Shown here in pieces: positions 36,575-45,974 of a DNA stretch of 64,000 bases. The stretch spans positions 1-64,000 of the forward strand of contig JAMLIS010000007.1 in assembly GCA_023954015.1 (NCBI GenBank), written 5' to 3'. Position numbers and translations under genes: made by a program. Source of the DNA: Burkholderiaceae bacterium (lineage in GTDB: Bacteria > Pseudomonadota > Gammaproteobacteria > Burkholderiales > Burkholderiaceae_E). Below the pieces are notes generated by a model that was given only the letters and a program-made list of their open reading frames with translations, was not told the origin of the DNA and made no database searches. Within the stretch, counting starts at the first letter, position 1; the number at the start of each line of letters is the position of its first letter.

Positions 36575-36629
36575 AGCCCTCGCCCGCGCGGAAGCCCTCG
36601 CCCGCGCGGAAGCCCCCCACCCGCGCGGA
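36575..36629. repeat. Short tandem repeat (18-19 bp unit, three copies)
   Basis: Three head-to-tail copies of AGCCCTCGCCCGCGCGGA (third copy slightly changed and 19 bp) directly after the hppA stop, followed by a GC-only stretch to about 36690. It lies between two convergent genes. No T-run follows, so it is not an obvious intrinsic terminator. Confidence 0.8.
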
Positions 36630-36698
36630 AGCCGCCCGCGCGCGCGGCCGGCCCCGGCGATTCGCGGCGCCGCCGGCCGCGCCGCGCATCGGCGGCCT

Positions 36699-37379
36699 TC
36701 ACCGGGCTTGCGTTTCGCCGAGAAGCGCGAGCCGGCGCTGCACGGCGTGGAGCCGGCGCAGGTCGCCGCATTCGCGGTGGATCGCGCGAAGGTTGCGCAG
36801 CATCCGGCCGAGGATCTGCCGTGCGCTGGCCGCCGGCAGCACGCTCGCAAGCAACCGGCTTGCCTCTTCGCGATCGCTCGATGCGTACGGCAGCAACCGG
36901 TATTCGAGGTCGTCGTGCGAGAGCACGCTCGCGCCCGCGTACACGTCGACGATGACGACCCGTCCGGCGAGGTCGTGGCGCACCAGGAAGTGCCCGGGGA
37001 AGCCGACGCCGCACGCGGGCACGCCTGCCTGCTCGGCCAGCTCGAGATACAGCACCGACAGGCTGATCGGAATGCCGATGCGGCGCTCGATCACGCGGTT
37101 CAGATAGCTGTTCTCCGGGTCGTGGAAATCGTTCGCGTTGCCGCGAAACCCGAGGTTGTAGACGAAGTGCTCGCGCAACGCGTCGACGCGCGCGATCGGC
37201 TGGCGCAGCTTCGAGACGCGGCGGCGCAACGCCAGCGCGAAGCCGTCCACGCGCGCGAGAACCTCGGGCATCGACAACTGCGGGTACTCGTCCTGCGCGA
37301 TCGAAAGCGCCGCCTCGAAGAGCGGCAGCGAATCGTCGCTGCGCACGAGCATTTGCCAGTATTGGAGAAAGCCGTCCAT
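36699..37379 (-). CDS. SirB1-family transglutaminase-like/TPR protein
   Basis: A 226-residue protein of the SirB1 group. It shows REHFVYNLGFRGNANDFHDPENSYL, RRIGIPISLSVLYLELAEQAG, PACGVGFPGHFLVRHD and a C-terminal helical repeat ILGRMLRNLRAIHREC. The transglutaminase-like Cys is in VPACGVGFPGHF. The ATG at 37379 (MDGFLQYWQML) replaces an upstream start that would add forty Arg-rich residues. Function is not established. Confidence 0.9.
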   Translation of the reverse strand: MDGFLQYWQMLVRSDDSLPLFEAALSIAQDEYPQLSMPEVLARVDGFALALRRRVSKLRQPIARVDALREHFVYNLGFRGNANDFHDPENSYLNRVIERRIGIPISLSVLYLELAEQAGVPACGVGFPGHFLVRHDLAGRVVIVDVYAGASVLSHDDLEYRLLPYASSDREEASRLLASVLPAASARQILGRMLRNLRAIHRECGDLRRLHAVQRRLALLGETQAR

Positions 37380-37546
37380 CGTCGTGTCGCTCCGACCGCC
37401 TCCCGGGTCTCTCCGATATCGGACGTCGGGCCTCGCGCCGACGGCGGTCGGACAGCACGCCCGCAACGCTAAGGTATCGCGTAGCGGCGTCGTTGCCACC
37501 CGCCGGTGTGCTGTAATTCGGAACGAATTCTCCTGGAGGATCTCCG

Positions 37547-38311
37547 ATGAAGATCTCGAACAACGTCGTGCTCGTCACCGGGGGCGCTTCCGGTCTCGGC
37601 GCGGCCACCGTGCGGCGCATCGTCGCTGCGGGCGGCAAGGCGCTCGTCGCCGACCTCAACGAAACGACGGGCCGGCAGCTCGTCGACGAAGTCGGCGCTG
37701 CCGCCCGCTTCGTGCGCTGCGACGTTTCGGCCGAGGCTGACGCGCAGGCGGCGGTGGACGCGGCCGCCGCGCTGGGGCGCATGGTCGGACTCGTCAACTG
37801 CGCCGGCATCGGCCCGGCGGCGAAGACGGTCGGCAAGGAGGGCCCGCACCGGCTCGACCTGTTCACGAAGGTGATCACGGTCAACCTGATCGGTACCTTC
37901 AACATGATCCGCATTGCCGCCACCGCGATGGTTCGCAACGAACCGAACGACGAGGGGGAACGCGGCGTCATCGTCAACACCGCATCGGTCGCCGCCTTCG
38001 ACGGCCAGATCGGACAGGCGGCCTATGCGGCTTCGAAGGGCGGCATCGTCGGGATGACGCTGCCGATCGCGCGAGACCTGTCGCGCGACGGCGTGCGCGT
38101 GGTAACGATCGCGCCGGGCCTGTTCCTGACCCCGCTGATGGACAGCCTGCCGAAGGACGTGCAGGAGTCGCTCGGCCGCCAGGTGCCCTTCCCCTCCCGC
38201 CTGGGCCGACCCGACGAATACGCGCAACTCGTCGAGCAGATCTTCGAGAACACGATGCTCAACGGCGAGACGATCCGCCTCGACGGCGCGATCCGGATGG
38301 CACCGCGCTGA
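37547..38311 (+). CDS. Short-chain dehydrogenase, 3-hydroxyacyl-CoA dehydrogenase type II-like
   Basis: A 254-residue NAD(H) SDR. The cofactor site is [14 protein letters not shown] and NCAGIG; the catalytic Ser is in [10 protein letters not shown] and Tyr/Lys in [10 protein letters not shown]. The segment [18 protein letters not shown] and the ending [21 protein letters not shown] closely follow the HSD17B10-like type II 3-hydroxyacyl-CoA dehydrogenases of beta-oxidation. A CTGGAGGA site precedes the ATG. It is followed by a convergent amidase gene. Confidence 0.92.
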   Translation: MKISNNVVLVTGGASGLGAATVRRIVAAGGKALVADLNETTGRQLVDEVGAAARFVRCDVSAEADAQAAVDAAAALGRMVGLVNCAGIGPAAKTVGKEGPHRLDLFTKVITVNLIGTFNMIRIAATAMVRNEPNDEGERGVIVNTASVAAFDGQIGQAAYAASKGGIVGMTLPIARDLSRDGVRVVTIAPGLFLTPLMDSLPKDVQESLGRQVPFPSRLGRPDEYAQLVEQIFENTMLNGETIRLDGAIRMAPR

Positions 38312-38320
38312 CGGCACGGC

Positions 38321-39685
38321 TCAGCGCGGGCTCGAGCCCTCCAGCCATCGCCCCAGCGCCAGCAGCGCCGCGTCGCCATCGCGGCGCGCGACGATCTGCA
38401 GCCCGACAGGCAGGCCGGCGGTGAATCCGAGCGGGATCGACAGCGCCGGCACGCCGCACAGCGAGAAAGCCAGGGTCTGGCCGAGAACTGCCTCGCGCAC
38501 GGTCGTCGTGCCGCCTTCGACCTGCACGTCGTTCTGCCCGCGCAGCGGCGGCAGGACGGCGCTCGTCGGGAGGAGCCACGCATCGCAAGCGGCGAGCGCG
38601 GCATCCAGCGCCGCCGAGAGCACGGCGCGCGTCCGCATTGCCTCCACGTACTCGACTGCGAGGATGCGGCGCGCGGCGTGCAAGGCCGGCAGCACCAGCG
38701 GCGAAAAGCCGGCGCCGGCCGCATCGAGCGCTGCGCGGTGTACCCATGCGGCTTCCGCCCGCACGATCGGCGTATAGGCCGACCACGCATCGTCGAGTTG
38801 CGGCAGCAGCGCTTCCCCGATCTCGGCGCCCCGTTCGCGCAGCCTCGCCACCGCCTGCTCGAAGACCTCGCGCACCTCAGGGGCGAGCCTGCCGCGCAGC
38901 CAGGCGGCAGGCACGTGCAGGCGCGGGCGACGTGCCACGGTACCGTGCGCGACGCTGCGTTGCGCCATCACCTCGTACAGCAGCGCGCAGTCGTCGACGC
39001 GGCGCGCGAGCGGCCCGGCGTGATCGCAGGTGTACGACAGCGGCAATGCGCCGTCGAGCGGAATCGCGCCCCAGGTCGGCTTGAAGCCGACGACCGAGCA
39101 GAACGCAGCGGGAATGCGCACCGACCCCCCGGTGTCGCTGCCGATCGAGGCAAGCCCGATGCCGGTGGCTACCGCCACGCCCGATCCGCTCGACGAACCG
39201 CCGGACTGCCGCGCCGGATCGAAAGGATTGCGCACGTCGCCGGTCCATTCGTTCTCGCCGCTGCAGCCGAGCGCAATCTCGTGCATGTTCGTCTTCGCGA
39301 AGACGAGCGCGCCCGCAGCGCGCAGGCGCTTCACCAGCGTCGCTTCGCCGGTGCCCAGCGACGGCAGCGGCGCCCGCGTGCCGGCGCGCGTCGGCATGCC
39401 GCGCACCGCGTACAGGTCCTTGATCGAAACGGGTATGCCATGCAGCGGTCCGCGCAGCCGGCCGCTGCATGCCTCGGCGTCGAGCGCCTGCGCCTCGGAG
39501 ACGGCGGCAGGCCAGTCGACCCAGGCGATCGCGTTCAGTTCCGCGTGGCGTACAGCGTTCTCGCGGGCTCGCTCGACGAGCGCCTGCGCCCCCTGCGCGC
39601 CGGCGGCGATCGCGCGGGCGACTTCACGAATCGATGCGTCGCGCTCGGCGGCGGCACCGGCCGAATCCGGTTGGCTCGTTCGCAT
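38321..39685 (-). CDS. Amidase signature family hydrolase
   Basis: A 454-residue amidase with the Ser-cisSer-Lys triad: Lys in IPVSIKDLYAVRG, cis-Ser in QSGGSSSGSGVAVA, and nucleophile Ser in GSDTGGSVRIPAAFC. Family members hydrolyse diverse amides, and GatA-like enzymes amidate tRNA; no gatB or gatC is adjacent, so a catabolic amidase is more likely. It is transcribed away from ggt with only 40 bases between them. Confidence 0.92.
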   Translation of the reverse strand: MRTSQPDSAGAAAERDASIREVARAIAAGAQGAQALVERARENAVRHAELNAIAWVDWPAAVSEAQALDAEACSGRLRGPLHGIPVSIKDLYAVRGMPTRAGTRAPLPSLGTGEATLVKRLRAAGALVFAKTNMHEIALGCSGENEWTGDVRNPFDPARQSGGSSSGSGVAVATGIGLASIGSDTGGSVRIPAAFCSVVGFKPTWGAIPLDGALPLSYTCDHAGPLARRVDDCALLYEVMAQRSVAHGTVARRPRLHVPAAWLRGRLAPEVREVFEQAVARLRERGAEIGEALLPQLDDAWSAYTPIVRAEAAWVHRAALDAAGAGFSPLVLPALHAARRILAVEYVEAMRTRAVLSAALDAALAACDAWLLPTSAVLPPLRGQNDVQVEGGTTTVREAVLGQTLAFSLCGVPALSIPLGFTAGLPVGLQIVARRDGDAALLALGRWLEGSSPR

Positions 39686-39725
39686 GCTTCTCGGTAAGGC
39701 GGGAATCGACCGCTATCATGCCGCG

Positions 39726-41546
39726 ATGCGACACGCCTGGGTTCTGTCGTGGGTCCTGCTCGCGTGCGCCGCAACGCTGCCCGTACAGTCCTGGCCGGCG
39801 ACCGGCCTCGCCGAGCGCGCGGCCCCGGAGGCGGCGAGCCGCTTCGTCGAGCGTCCGCCGGTCTTCGCCGAACGCTTCCTCGCCGTCACCGCGAATCCGT
39901 ACGCGACGCGCGCGGCGGCTTCCGTGCTCGGCGCGGGCGGCAACGCGGTCGACGCGGCGATTACCGCGCAGATGGTGCTCGGCCTCGTCGAGCCGCAGTC
40001 CTCCGGCATCGGCGGCGGCGCCTTCCTGCTGCTGTACGACGCGCGCAGCGGCCGGGTGCGCGCCTTCGACGGTCGCGAGACCGCCCCTGCCGGCGTGGAT
40101 TCCGGATTGTTCCTGCGCCCCGACGGAACGCCGATGGACTTCTTCGAAGCCGCAGTGGGCGGTCGCGCCGTGGGCACGCCCGGCGTCGTACGCATGCTCG
40201 AGCATGTCCACGAAAGACATGGAAGGCTCGCCTGGCGCCGGCTCTTCGAGCCCGCGATCGCCCTGGCGCGCGATGGCTTCGAAGTCGGCGAGCGGCTGCA
40301 TGCACTGCTCGAAGCCGATCGCTGGCTGCGCGGACAACCGGCGGCCGCCGCGTACTTCTACGATGCCGATGGCCGCGCGTGGCCGCCCGGCCATCGACTG
40401 CGCAACGAACCGCTCGCCGACACGCTCGAACAGATCGCCCGGCGCGGCAGCCTCGCGTTGCACACCGGTCCGATCGCGCGCGACATCGTCGACGCGGTGG
40501 CGTCGCACCCGAACGCGGGCGCGCTGCGCGAGCGCGATCTTGCGTTCTACGAAGCACGCGAGCGCGAGCCGCTTTGCGTCGTGCACCGGGTGCATCGCAT
40601 CTGCGGGATGCCGCCGCCGTCGTCGGGCGGGATCGCCATCGCGCAGATGCTCGCCTATTGGCGGCTCGCCGGCCCGCCGCTACGGCTCGCCGACCCCGGC
40701 GGCCGGCTGCTCGCCGATGGCGTTCACCGCTTCACCGAAGCCGAGCGGCTGGCCTTCGCCGATCGCAACGAATACGTCGCGGACGCCGATTTCGTCGCGC
40801 TGCCGGGACAACGCGCGGGCGAAGCGGTACGTGCGTCTTCCGGCACGCTGCTGGACGGCGGCTACCTGCTGCGCCGGGCGGCGGCGATCGGCGAAAAATC
40901 GATGGGGCGCGCTGCCCCGGGCTCGCCGTCGTCGTCCGCCGCGCCGGGCGCTCGTGCGGGAATCGCTTTCGAACCGACGTCCACCTCGCATCTGTCGATC
41001 GTCGACGCCGACGGCAACGTCGTGTCGATGACGACGTCGATCGAGAACGCCTTCGGCTCGCGGCTGATGGTGCGCGGCTTCCTGCTGAACAACCAGCTCA
41101 CCGACTTCTCGTTCGTTGCCGAGCGCAACGGCGCGCCGGCAGCCAATCGCGTGCAGCCCGGCAAGCGCCCGCGCAGTTCGATGGCGCCGACGATCGTGCT
41201 CGATGCGCGCAGCGGCGCTCCGCTGCTCGCCGTCGGCTCCCCGGGCGGCGCGTCGATCATCTCGTACGTCGCTCGGACGCTGATCGCGGTGCTCGACGAC
41301 CGCGTCGGGCTCGCCACGGCGCTCGCGATGCCCAACGTCGGCAGCCGGAACGGGCCTACCGAGCTGGAAGCCGGACGCGCAGCGCCCGCGCTCGCGACCG
41401 CGCTGGCCGCGCGCGGACACGTCGTCGAATGGCGCGAGATGACGAGCGGACTGCACGCGGTCGCGCTGCGTTGCCGCGCCCCGCGACGCTGCACGCTCGA
41501 AGGCGCCGTCGATCCGCGGCGCGAGGGCATGGCGCTGGGTCGCTGA
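39726..41546 (+). CDS. ggt: Gamma-glutamyltransferase
   Basis: A 606-residue periplasmic N-terminal-nucleophile enzyme acting on glutathione and other gamma-glutamyl compounds. It has a signal peptide (HAWVLSWVLLACAATLPVQSWP), the large-subunit motif EPQSSGIGGGAFLLLYDA, and the autocleavage site with catalytic Thr420 in PTSTSHLSIVDADGNVVSMT. The small subunit contains NNQLTDFS, KRPRSSMAPTIVL and GSPGGASIISYV. The ATG at 39726 begins the signal peptide; the long open frame upstream is a GC artefact. Confidence 0.94.
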   Translation: MRHAWVLSWVLLACAATLPVQSWPATGLAERAAPEAASRFVERPPVFAERFLAVTANPYATRAAASVLGAGGNAVDAAITAQMVLGLVEPQSSGIGGGAFLLLYDARSGRVRAFDGRETAPAGVDSGLFLRPDGTPMDFFEAAVGGRAVGTPGVVRMLEHVHERHGRLAWRRLFEPAIALARDGFEVGERLHALLEADRWLRGQPAAAAYFYDADGRAWPPGHRLRNEPLADTLEQIARRGSLALHTGPIARDIVDAVASHPNAGALRERDLAFYEAREREPLCVVHRVHRICGMPPPSSGGIAIAQMLAYWRLAGPPLRLADPGGRLLADGVHRFTEAERLAFADRNEYVADADFVALPGQRAGEAVRASSGTLLDGGYLLRRAAAIGEKSMGRAAPGSPSSSAAPGARAGIAFEPTSTSHLSIVDADGNVVSMTTSIENAFGSRLMVRGFLLNNQLTDFSFVAERNGAPAANRVQPGKRPRSSMAPTIVLDARSGAPLLAVGSPGGASIISYVARTLIAVLDDRVGLATALAMPNVGSRNGPTELEAGRAAPALATALAARGHVVEWREMTSGLHAVALRCRAPRRCTLEGAVDPRREGMALGR

Positions 41547-41596
41547 ACGCGGGCACGGGCGAAGCGGTTGCACCGCAAGCTGCACGGAGGCGAAAC

Positions 41597-41965
41597 ATGG
41601 CGATGGAACGACGAACGCTGCACGGCGGCCGGTTGCGGGCCGCCGCCTACGATGCGCGCGAGCAGCGCCTCGAAATCGACTTCGTCGACGGCGAGCGCCG
41701 CATCTTCACGGCAGTGCCTGCCGAGGTGTGGCGCCGCCTGGTCGCCGCGCCGAACCCGGCGGTCTTCTACGCCGATCGCATCGAGGAGGAATACGCGGTC
41801 GAGCGGGCGCGTGCGAGCCACGCCGGCGATGCCCGATCGAAGCTCGATTCGCTGTTCGGCGACAGCGCCCGCGCGCCAGGCGAAGCGGCGTCGGCGAACG
41901 GCGGCGACGAAGCGCGCAACGGCGGCACCGACGGCACCGACGGCGCGGACGGAGACGGCGATTGA
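41597..41965 (+). CDS. Small KTSC-domain-like protein
   Basis: A 122-residue protein. Residues 10-75 (LRAAAYDAREQRLEIDF, IFTAVPAEVWRRLVAAP, AVFYADRIEEEYAVERA) resemble the KTSC domain of unknown function. The C-terminal third is low-complexity Gly/Asp/Ala-rich, ending [14 protein letters not shown] strong GGAGG site precedes the ATG by six bases. Its stop overlaps the TTG start of earP, which suggests co-translation, but a role in EF-P modification is not implied. Confidence 0.8.
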   Translation: MAMERRTLHGGRLRAAAYDAREQRLEIDFVDGERRIFTAVPAEVWRRLVAAPNPAVFYADRIEEEYAVERARASHAGDARSKLDSLFGDSARAPGEAASANGGDEARNGGTDGTDGADGDGD

Positions 41966-43068
41966 CGCTGGCGGCGCGCATCCTGTGCCGCGTCGTCGAC
42001 AACTTCGGTGACGCCGGCGTGTGCTGGCGCTTCGCGCGGCAACTGGCGCGAGAGCACGGCTGGCGCATCCGGCTGACGATCGACCGGCCCGAGCTGCTCG
42101 AGCGGCTCGGTGCGAGACCCGCCGTCGACGCCGGCCGAGGCGCGATACGCGTCGAACGCTGGACCGCGGATGCGTACCTGCAGCAGTGCGACGAAGACGT
42201 TCTCGTCAGCGCCTTCGGCGCGGAAGCGCCGCCGGCGCTGCGCGCAGCGCTCGCCGGCGCGCCGCCACGGCCGCTGTGGGTGCAGCTCGAGTACCTCAGC
42301 GCCGAGCAGTGGGTGCGCTCGCACCACGGGCTGCGCTCGCCGAAGCCGGGTGACGGCGCCGTCGAGCACTTCTACTATCCCGGCTTCGATCCGTGCACCG
42401 GCGGGCTGTTGCGCGAAGCGGGGCTCTTCGCGCAGCGCGACGCCTTCGCCGGTTCGCGCGAACAGCGCTCCTGGCTCGCGGCACTCGGCGTCCCGCTCGC
42501 TGCCGACGAACGGCTCGCAACGCTCTTTTGCTACCCGCAGGCGCCGATCGCATCGTGGTTCCGGCTGCTCGCCGCCGGCCCGAGGCGATGGCGGGTACTC
42601 GTTCCCGAAGGCGTCGGCGACGATGCGCTCGACGCGCACTTCGGCGCGGTACCCGCCGTCGGACAGGTGCTGCGCGACTCGATGCTCGCCGTGCAGCGCA
42701 TCCCGTTCCTGCCGCAGGACGACTACGACCGGCTGCTGTGGAGCGCCGACCTGAACCTGGTACGCGGCGAAGACTCGTGGGTACGCGCGCAGTGGGCAGC
42801 GCGCCCCTTCCTGTGGCAGCCGTACCGGCAGGAAGACGGCGCGCACCTGCGCAAGCTGCGCGCCTTCCTGCACCGACTGGACGCCCCGGGCGAAGTCGAC
42901 GACGCCATGCTCGGATGGTCGGGCGACGCAGACTGGCCCGCCGCCTGGCGGGTTTTCGACGAGCATCTCGACGCGCTGCGCCCGGCCTTCGCGCGCTGGA
43001 GCGCCACGCTGGAGGCGCAGCAGGACCTGTGCACGAGATTCGCCGCGTTCTGCCTGGAACGGCTATAA
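41962..43068 (+). CDS. earP: EF-P arginine-32 rhamnosyltransferase
   Basis: A 368-residue GT-B glycosyltransferase that transfers rhamnose from dTDP-L-rhamnose to Arg32 of elongation factor P. It shows the EarP start [23 protein letters not shown], with the Asp residues used in catalysis, and the C-terminal [15 protein letters not shown] nucleotide-sugar motif with its Glu. The start is TTG at 41962, overlapping the upstream stop as TTGA; no ATG or GTG lies between it and the conserved core. efp follows 47 bases later. Confidence 0.95.
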   Translation: MTLAARILCRVVDNFGDAGVCWRFARQLAREHGWRIRLTIDRPELLERLGARPAVDAGRGAIRVERWTADAYLQQCDEDVLVSAFGAEAPPALRAALAGAPPRPLWVQLEYLSAEQWVRSHHGLRSPKPGDGAVEHFYYPGFDPCTGGLLREAGLFAQRDAFAGSREQRSWLAALGVPLAADERLATLFCYPQAPIASWFRLLAAGPRRWRVLVPEGVGDDALDAHFGAVPAVGQVLRDSMLAVQRIPFLPQDDYDRLLWSADLNLVRGEDSWVRAQWAARPFLWQPYRQEDGAHLRKLRAFLHRLDAPGEVDDAMLGWSGDADWPAAWRVFDEHLDALRPAFARWSATLEAQQDLCTRFAAFCLERL

Positions 43069-43115
43069 TTGCGGGTTACCCTTGGTCGCAACAGTCTTAC
43101 CCGCAGCGAAGCCTC

Positions 43116-43676
43116 ATGAAACTCGCCCAGGAATTGCGCGTCGGCAACGTCGTCATGATCGGCAAGGATCCGATGGTCGTGCAGCGCGCCGAACTGAACC
43201 GGTCCGGCCGCAACGCCGCCGTCGTCAAGCTCAAGCTGAAGAACCTGCTGAACGGTTCGGGCACCGAAACGGTGTTCAAGGCCGACGAGAAGTTCGAGGT
43301 ACTGATCCTCGACAAGAAGGAAGTCGCCTACTCGTACTTCGCCGATCCGATGTACGTCTTCATGGACGGCGAGTACAACCAGTACGAGATCGAGCGCGAC
43401 AGCATGGGCGAGGTGCTCAACTACCTCGACGACGGCATGCCGTGCGAGGTCACCTTCTACGACGGGCGCGCGATCTCGGTCGAGATGCCCAACAGCGTCG
43501 TGCGCGAGGTGGAATACACCGAACCGGCCGTCAAGGGCGACACGTCGGGCAAGGTGATGAAGCCCGCGCGCATCAAGCCCACCGGCTTCGAGATCCCGGT
43601 GCCCGCCTTCGTCGAGATCGGCGATCGCATCGAGATCGACACGCGCACGGCCGAGTACCGCAATCGGGTGAAATAA
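43116..43676 (+). CDS. efp: Translation elongation factor P (Arg32 type)
   Basis: A 186-residue EF-P that relieves ribosome stalling at polyproline. Position 32 is arginine ([11 protein letters not shown]), the rhamnosylated type matching the earP gene just upstream, rather than the lysine type modified by EpmAB. KOW, OB and C-terminal OB domains are complete. A TATAAT at 43064-43069, overlapping the earP stop, may serve as a -10 box for a separate efp promoter, although no -35 match is seen. Confidence 0.97.
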   Translation: MKLAQELRVGNVVMIGKDPMVVQRAELNRSGRNAAVVKLKLKNLLNGSGTETVFKADEKFEVLILDKKEVAYSYFADPMYVFMDGEYNQYEIERDSMGEVLNYLDDGMPCEVTFYDGRAISVEMPNSVVREVEYTEPAVKGDTSGKVMKPARIKPTGFEIPVPAFVEIGDRIEIDTRTAEYRNRVK

Positions 43677-43687
43677 GGCCTGCTCCC

Positions 43688-44545
43688 TCAGACCGCGAAG
43701 CGCAGTTCGTTCTCCACGCGGCGCCGCCTGGCGCTGCGACGCAACTGGCGCTGGACGGTCTGCTGCAGCGTCTGCATCGACACCGGCTTCACCAGATAGC
43801 TGTTGCAGCCGGCCAGCGCGCCGCGTGCGAGGTCGAAGGGCGAGGACCGGCTCGTGAGCAGGATCACCGGCATGGTGCGCAGCCCGCGTTCGCGGCGCAC
43901 GGTTCGGGTGAGCTGGTAGCCGTCGATTCCGGGCATCACCACGTCGGCGAGCATGAGTTCGTAGCCGCGCATCGCCAGCACGTCGAGCGCCTCGTGCGCG
44001 CCCGACACGGCTTCCCCGTCGAGTCCCATGCGGTTCAAGGCGAGCGACAACTGCCGGCGAACGGTCGGACTGTCGTCGACGATCAGCGCGCGTGGACGTC
44101 GCCGCACGCCGTTCTCGGTGACCACGCGCCCGGCGTCGATCGCCGCTGCCTCCTGCTGCGCGCGTTCGAGCGAGCGCCGGGCGTCGACGGCGCCGTTCAA
44201 TGCGAAGAGCACCTGGGCGACGAAGCTCGATTGCAACAAGTCGTCGCACGCGCGATTCGGGTCGCAGCGGCGACCGACGCGCAGCACCGCGTGCTCGTCG
44301 AAGATCTGTTCGAGCGTGCGCGCGGTGTCGGCCCCGCCGGCGCTGGTCATGTCGACCAGCGCGACGTCGAAGTCGCCGGGCCCGCGCGTCGTCGACAGCG
44401 CATAGCGATAGCGGTTGTGCCGGGCGTGCCGCAGCACCACCTCGAGCAGGTGCTGCAAACGACTCGCGAGGCCGAACACGGCCACGCGATACTGCGGCCG
44501 AGGATCGGCCATCACGTCGGTGCCCATCTTTCCCCCCGAAGGCAT
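43688..44545 (-). CDS. Response regulator with C-terminal receiver domain
   Basis: A 285-residue protein. Residues about 155-270 form a CheY-like receiver (RALIVDDSPTVRRQL, phospho-acceptor Asp in LMLADVVMPGIDGY, ILLTSRSSPFD, YLVKPVSMQTL). The first 140 residues resemble a degenerate receiver or an unknown module (DVALVDMTSAGGADT). There is no DNA-binding output domain, so it may act through protein contact. The start could be at residue 1, 7 or 12. No partner kinase is adjacent. It is convergent with efp. Confidence 0.85.
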   Translation of the reverse strand: MPSGGKMGTDVMADPRPQYRVAVFGLASRLQHLLEVVLRHARHNRYRYALSTTRGPGDFDVALVDMTSAGGADTARTLEQIFDEHAVLRVGRRCDPNRACDDLLQSSFVAQVLFALNGAVDARRSLERAQQEAAAIDAGRVVTENGVRRRPRALIVDDSPTVRRQLSLALNRMGLDGEAVSGAHEALDVLAMRGYELMLADVVMPGIDGYQLTRTVRRERGLRTMPVILLTSRSSPFDLARGALAGCNSYLVKPVSMQTLQQTVQRQLRRSARRRRVENELRFAV

Positions 44546-44752
44546 ATGCCTGCCCGTCGGACGCTGAGTTTACCGCGCAGATCTCTTTTCCCGACAGCCC
44601 CCTGTCTGAAAAAAGCCAATAAGATCGGCAACTTAGAAGGCTTCCTGGAAGTTGTTTCGCAACGCTCGCAGCCGGCTGGCGCGAGCAGGTCCGCCCATCT
44701 CCTACAATCGACAGGTCCGCGCCCCTGCTCGGCGCCTTCGCCGGAAACGACC

Positions 44753-45964
44753 ATGGCTGCCACCGTTCCCCTGATGAACACCTACAACCGCCAGCCCGTC
44801 GCGTTCACGCACGGCGATGGCGTCTGGCTGTACGACACCGACGGCCGGCGCTATCTCGACGCACTGGCGGGCATCGCGGTGAACACGCTCGGCCATGCGC
44901 ACCCGAAGCTGGTGGCGGCGCTGCGCGAGCAGGTCGCGCGCATCATCCACAGCTCCAACGTCTTCGAGGTACCGCTGCAGACCGAACTGGCGGCTCGTCT
45001 CGTCGATCTGTCGGAGATGACCAACGCGTTCTTCTGCAACTCCGGCCTCGAAGCCAACGAAGCGGCGATCAAGATCGCGCGCAAGTACGGACACCAGCGC
45101 GGCATCGATCGTCCGGAGATCGTCGTCTGCGAACGCGCATTCCACGGCCGCTCGCTCGCCACGCTGTCGGCCACCGGCAATCCGAAGGTGCACGAAGGCT
45201 TCGAGCCGCTGGTCGAAGGTTTCGTGCGCGTTCCGCTGAACGACGTCGCCGCGATCGAGCGCGTCGCCGCCGAGCGCCCGGGCGTCGCCGCGGTGTTCTT
45301 CGAGGCGATCCAGGGCGAAGGCGGCATCCAGCCGGCGCGCATCGAATACCTGCGCGAAGTGCGTCGCCTCTGCGACGAACGCGGCTGGCTGATGATGGTC
45401 GACGAGGTGCAGTGCGGCACGGGCCGCACCGGAAGGTGGTTCGCCCACCAGTGGGCCGGCGTGCGCGCCGATGTCGTGCCGCTCGCCAAGGGTTTGGGCT
45501 CCGGCGTGCCGATCGGCGCGGTGCTGGCGCGCGGACCGGCTGCCGAGGTCTTGCAGCCGGGCAACCACGGCACGACCTTCGGCGGAAACCCGCTCGCGAT
45601 GCGCGCCGGCCTGGTCACGCTGCAGGTGATGCAGGAGGAAGGACTGCTCGAGAACGCCCGACTGCAAGGCGAACGGATTCTCTCGGGGCTGCGCAAGGCG
45701 CTGGAAGGCGTGGACGGTGTCGTCGAGGTGCGCGGCCAGGGCTTGATGATGGGAATCGAGCTCGACCGTCCGTGCGCGGCGATCATCCGCAAGGGGCTCG
45801 AGGCAGGGATCGTCTTCAACGTGACCGCCGAGCGCGTGATCCGCCTGCTGCCCCCGCTCGTCTATCGCGTCGAGCACGCCGAACTGCTGGTCGAGAGGCT
45901 CGCTGCCGTGATCCGCACGTTCGTCGACGAGCGTCCGGCCGCGGGCGGGCGTTCCTCCTCCTGA
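44753..45964 (+). CDS. argD: Acetylornithine aminotransferase
   Basis: A 403-residue class III PLP aminotransferase of arginine synthesis. It shows DGRRYLDALAGIAVNTLGHAHP, FFCNSGLEANEAAIKIARKY, FEAIQGEGGI and MMVDEVQCGTGRTG. The PLP lysine is Lys246 in PLAKGLGSGVPIGA. argF follows 10 bases downstream, supporting the ArgD assignment over other class III enzymes. A TACAAT at 44703-44708 is a possible -10 box. Confidence 0.95.
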   Translation: MAATVPLMNTYNRQPVAFTHGDGVWLYDTDGRRYLDALAGIAVNTLGHAHPKLVAALREQVARIIHSSNVFEVPLQTELAARLVDLSEMTNAFFCNSGLEANEAAIKIARKYGHQRGIDRPEIVVCERAFHGRSLATLSATGNPKVHEGFEPLVEGFVRVPLNDVAAIERVAAERPGVAAVFFEAIQGEGGIQPARIEYLREVRRLCDERGWLMMVDEVQCGTGRTGRWFAHQWAGVRADVVPLAKGLGSGVPIGAVLARGPAAEVLQPGNHGTTFGGNPLAMRAGLVTLQVMQEEGLLENARLQGERILSGLRKALEGVDGVVEVRGQGLMMGIELDRPCAAIIRKGLEAGIVFNVTAERVIRLLPPLVYRVEHAELLVERLAAVIRTFVDERPAAGGRSSS

Positions 45965-45974
45965 AGGCCGCCCG

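Noticed and set aside
34454..36850. Very long open frame antisense to hppA
   Set aside because: Low-complexity His/Asp/Arg-rich translation mirrors hppA codons; no motif or ribosome site.
44586..44630. Intrinsic terminator near GACAG-CCCC-CTGTC
   Set aside because: On the plus strand an A-run rather than a T-run follows, and on the minus strand the T-run precedes the hairpin, so neither orientation fits.
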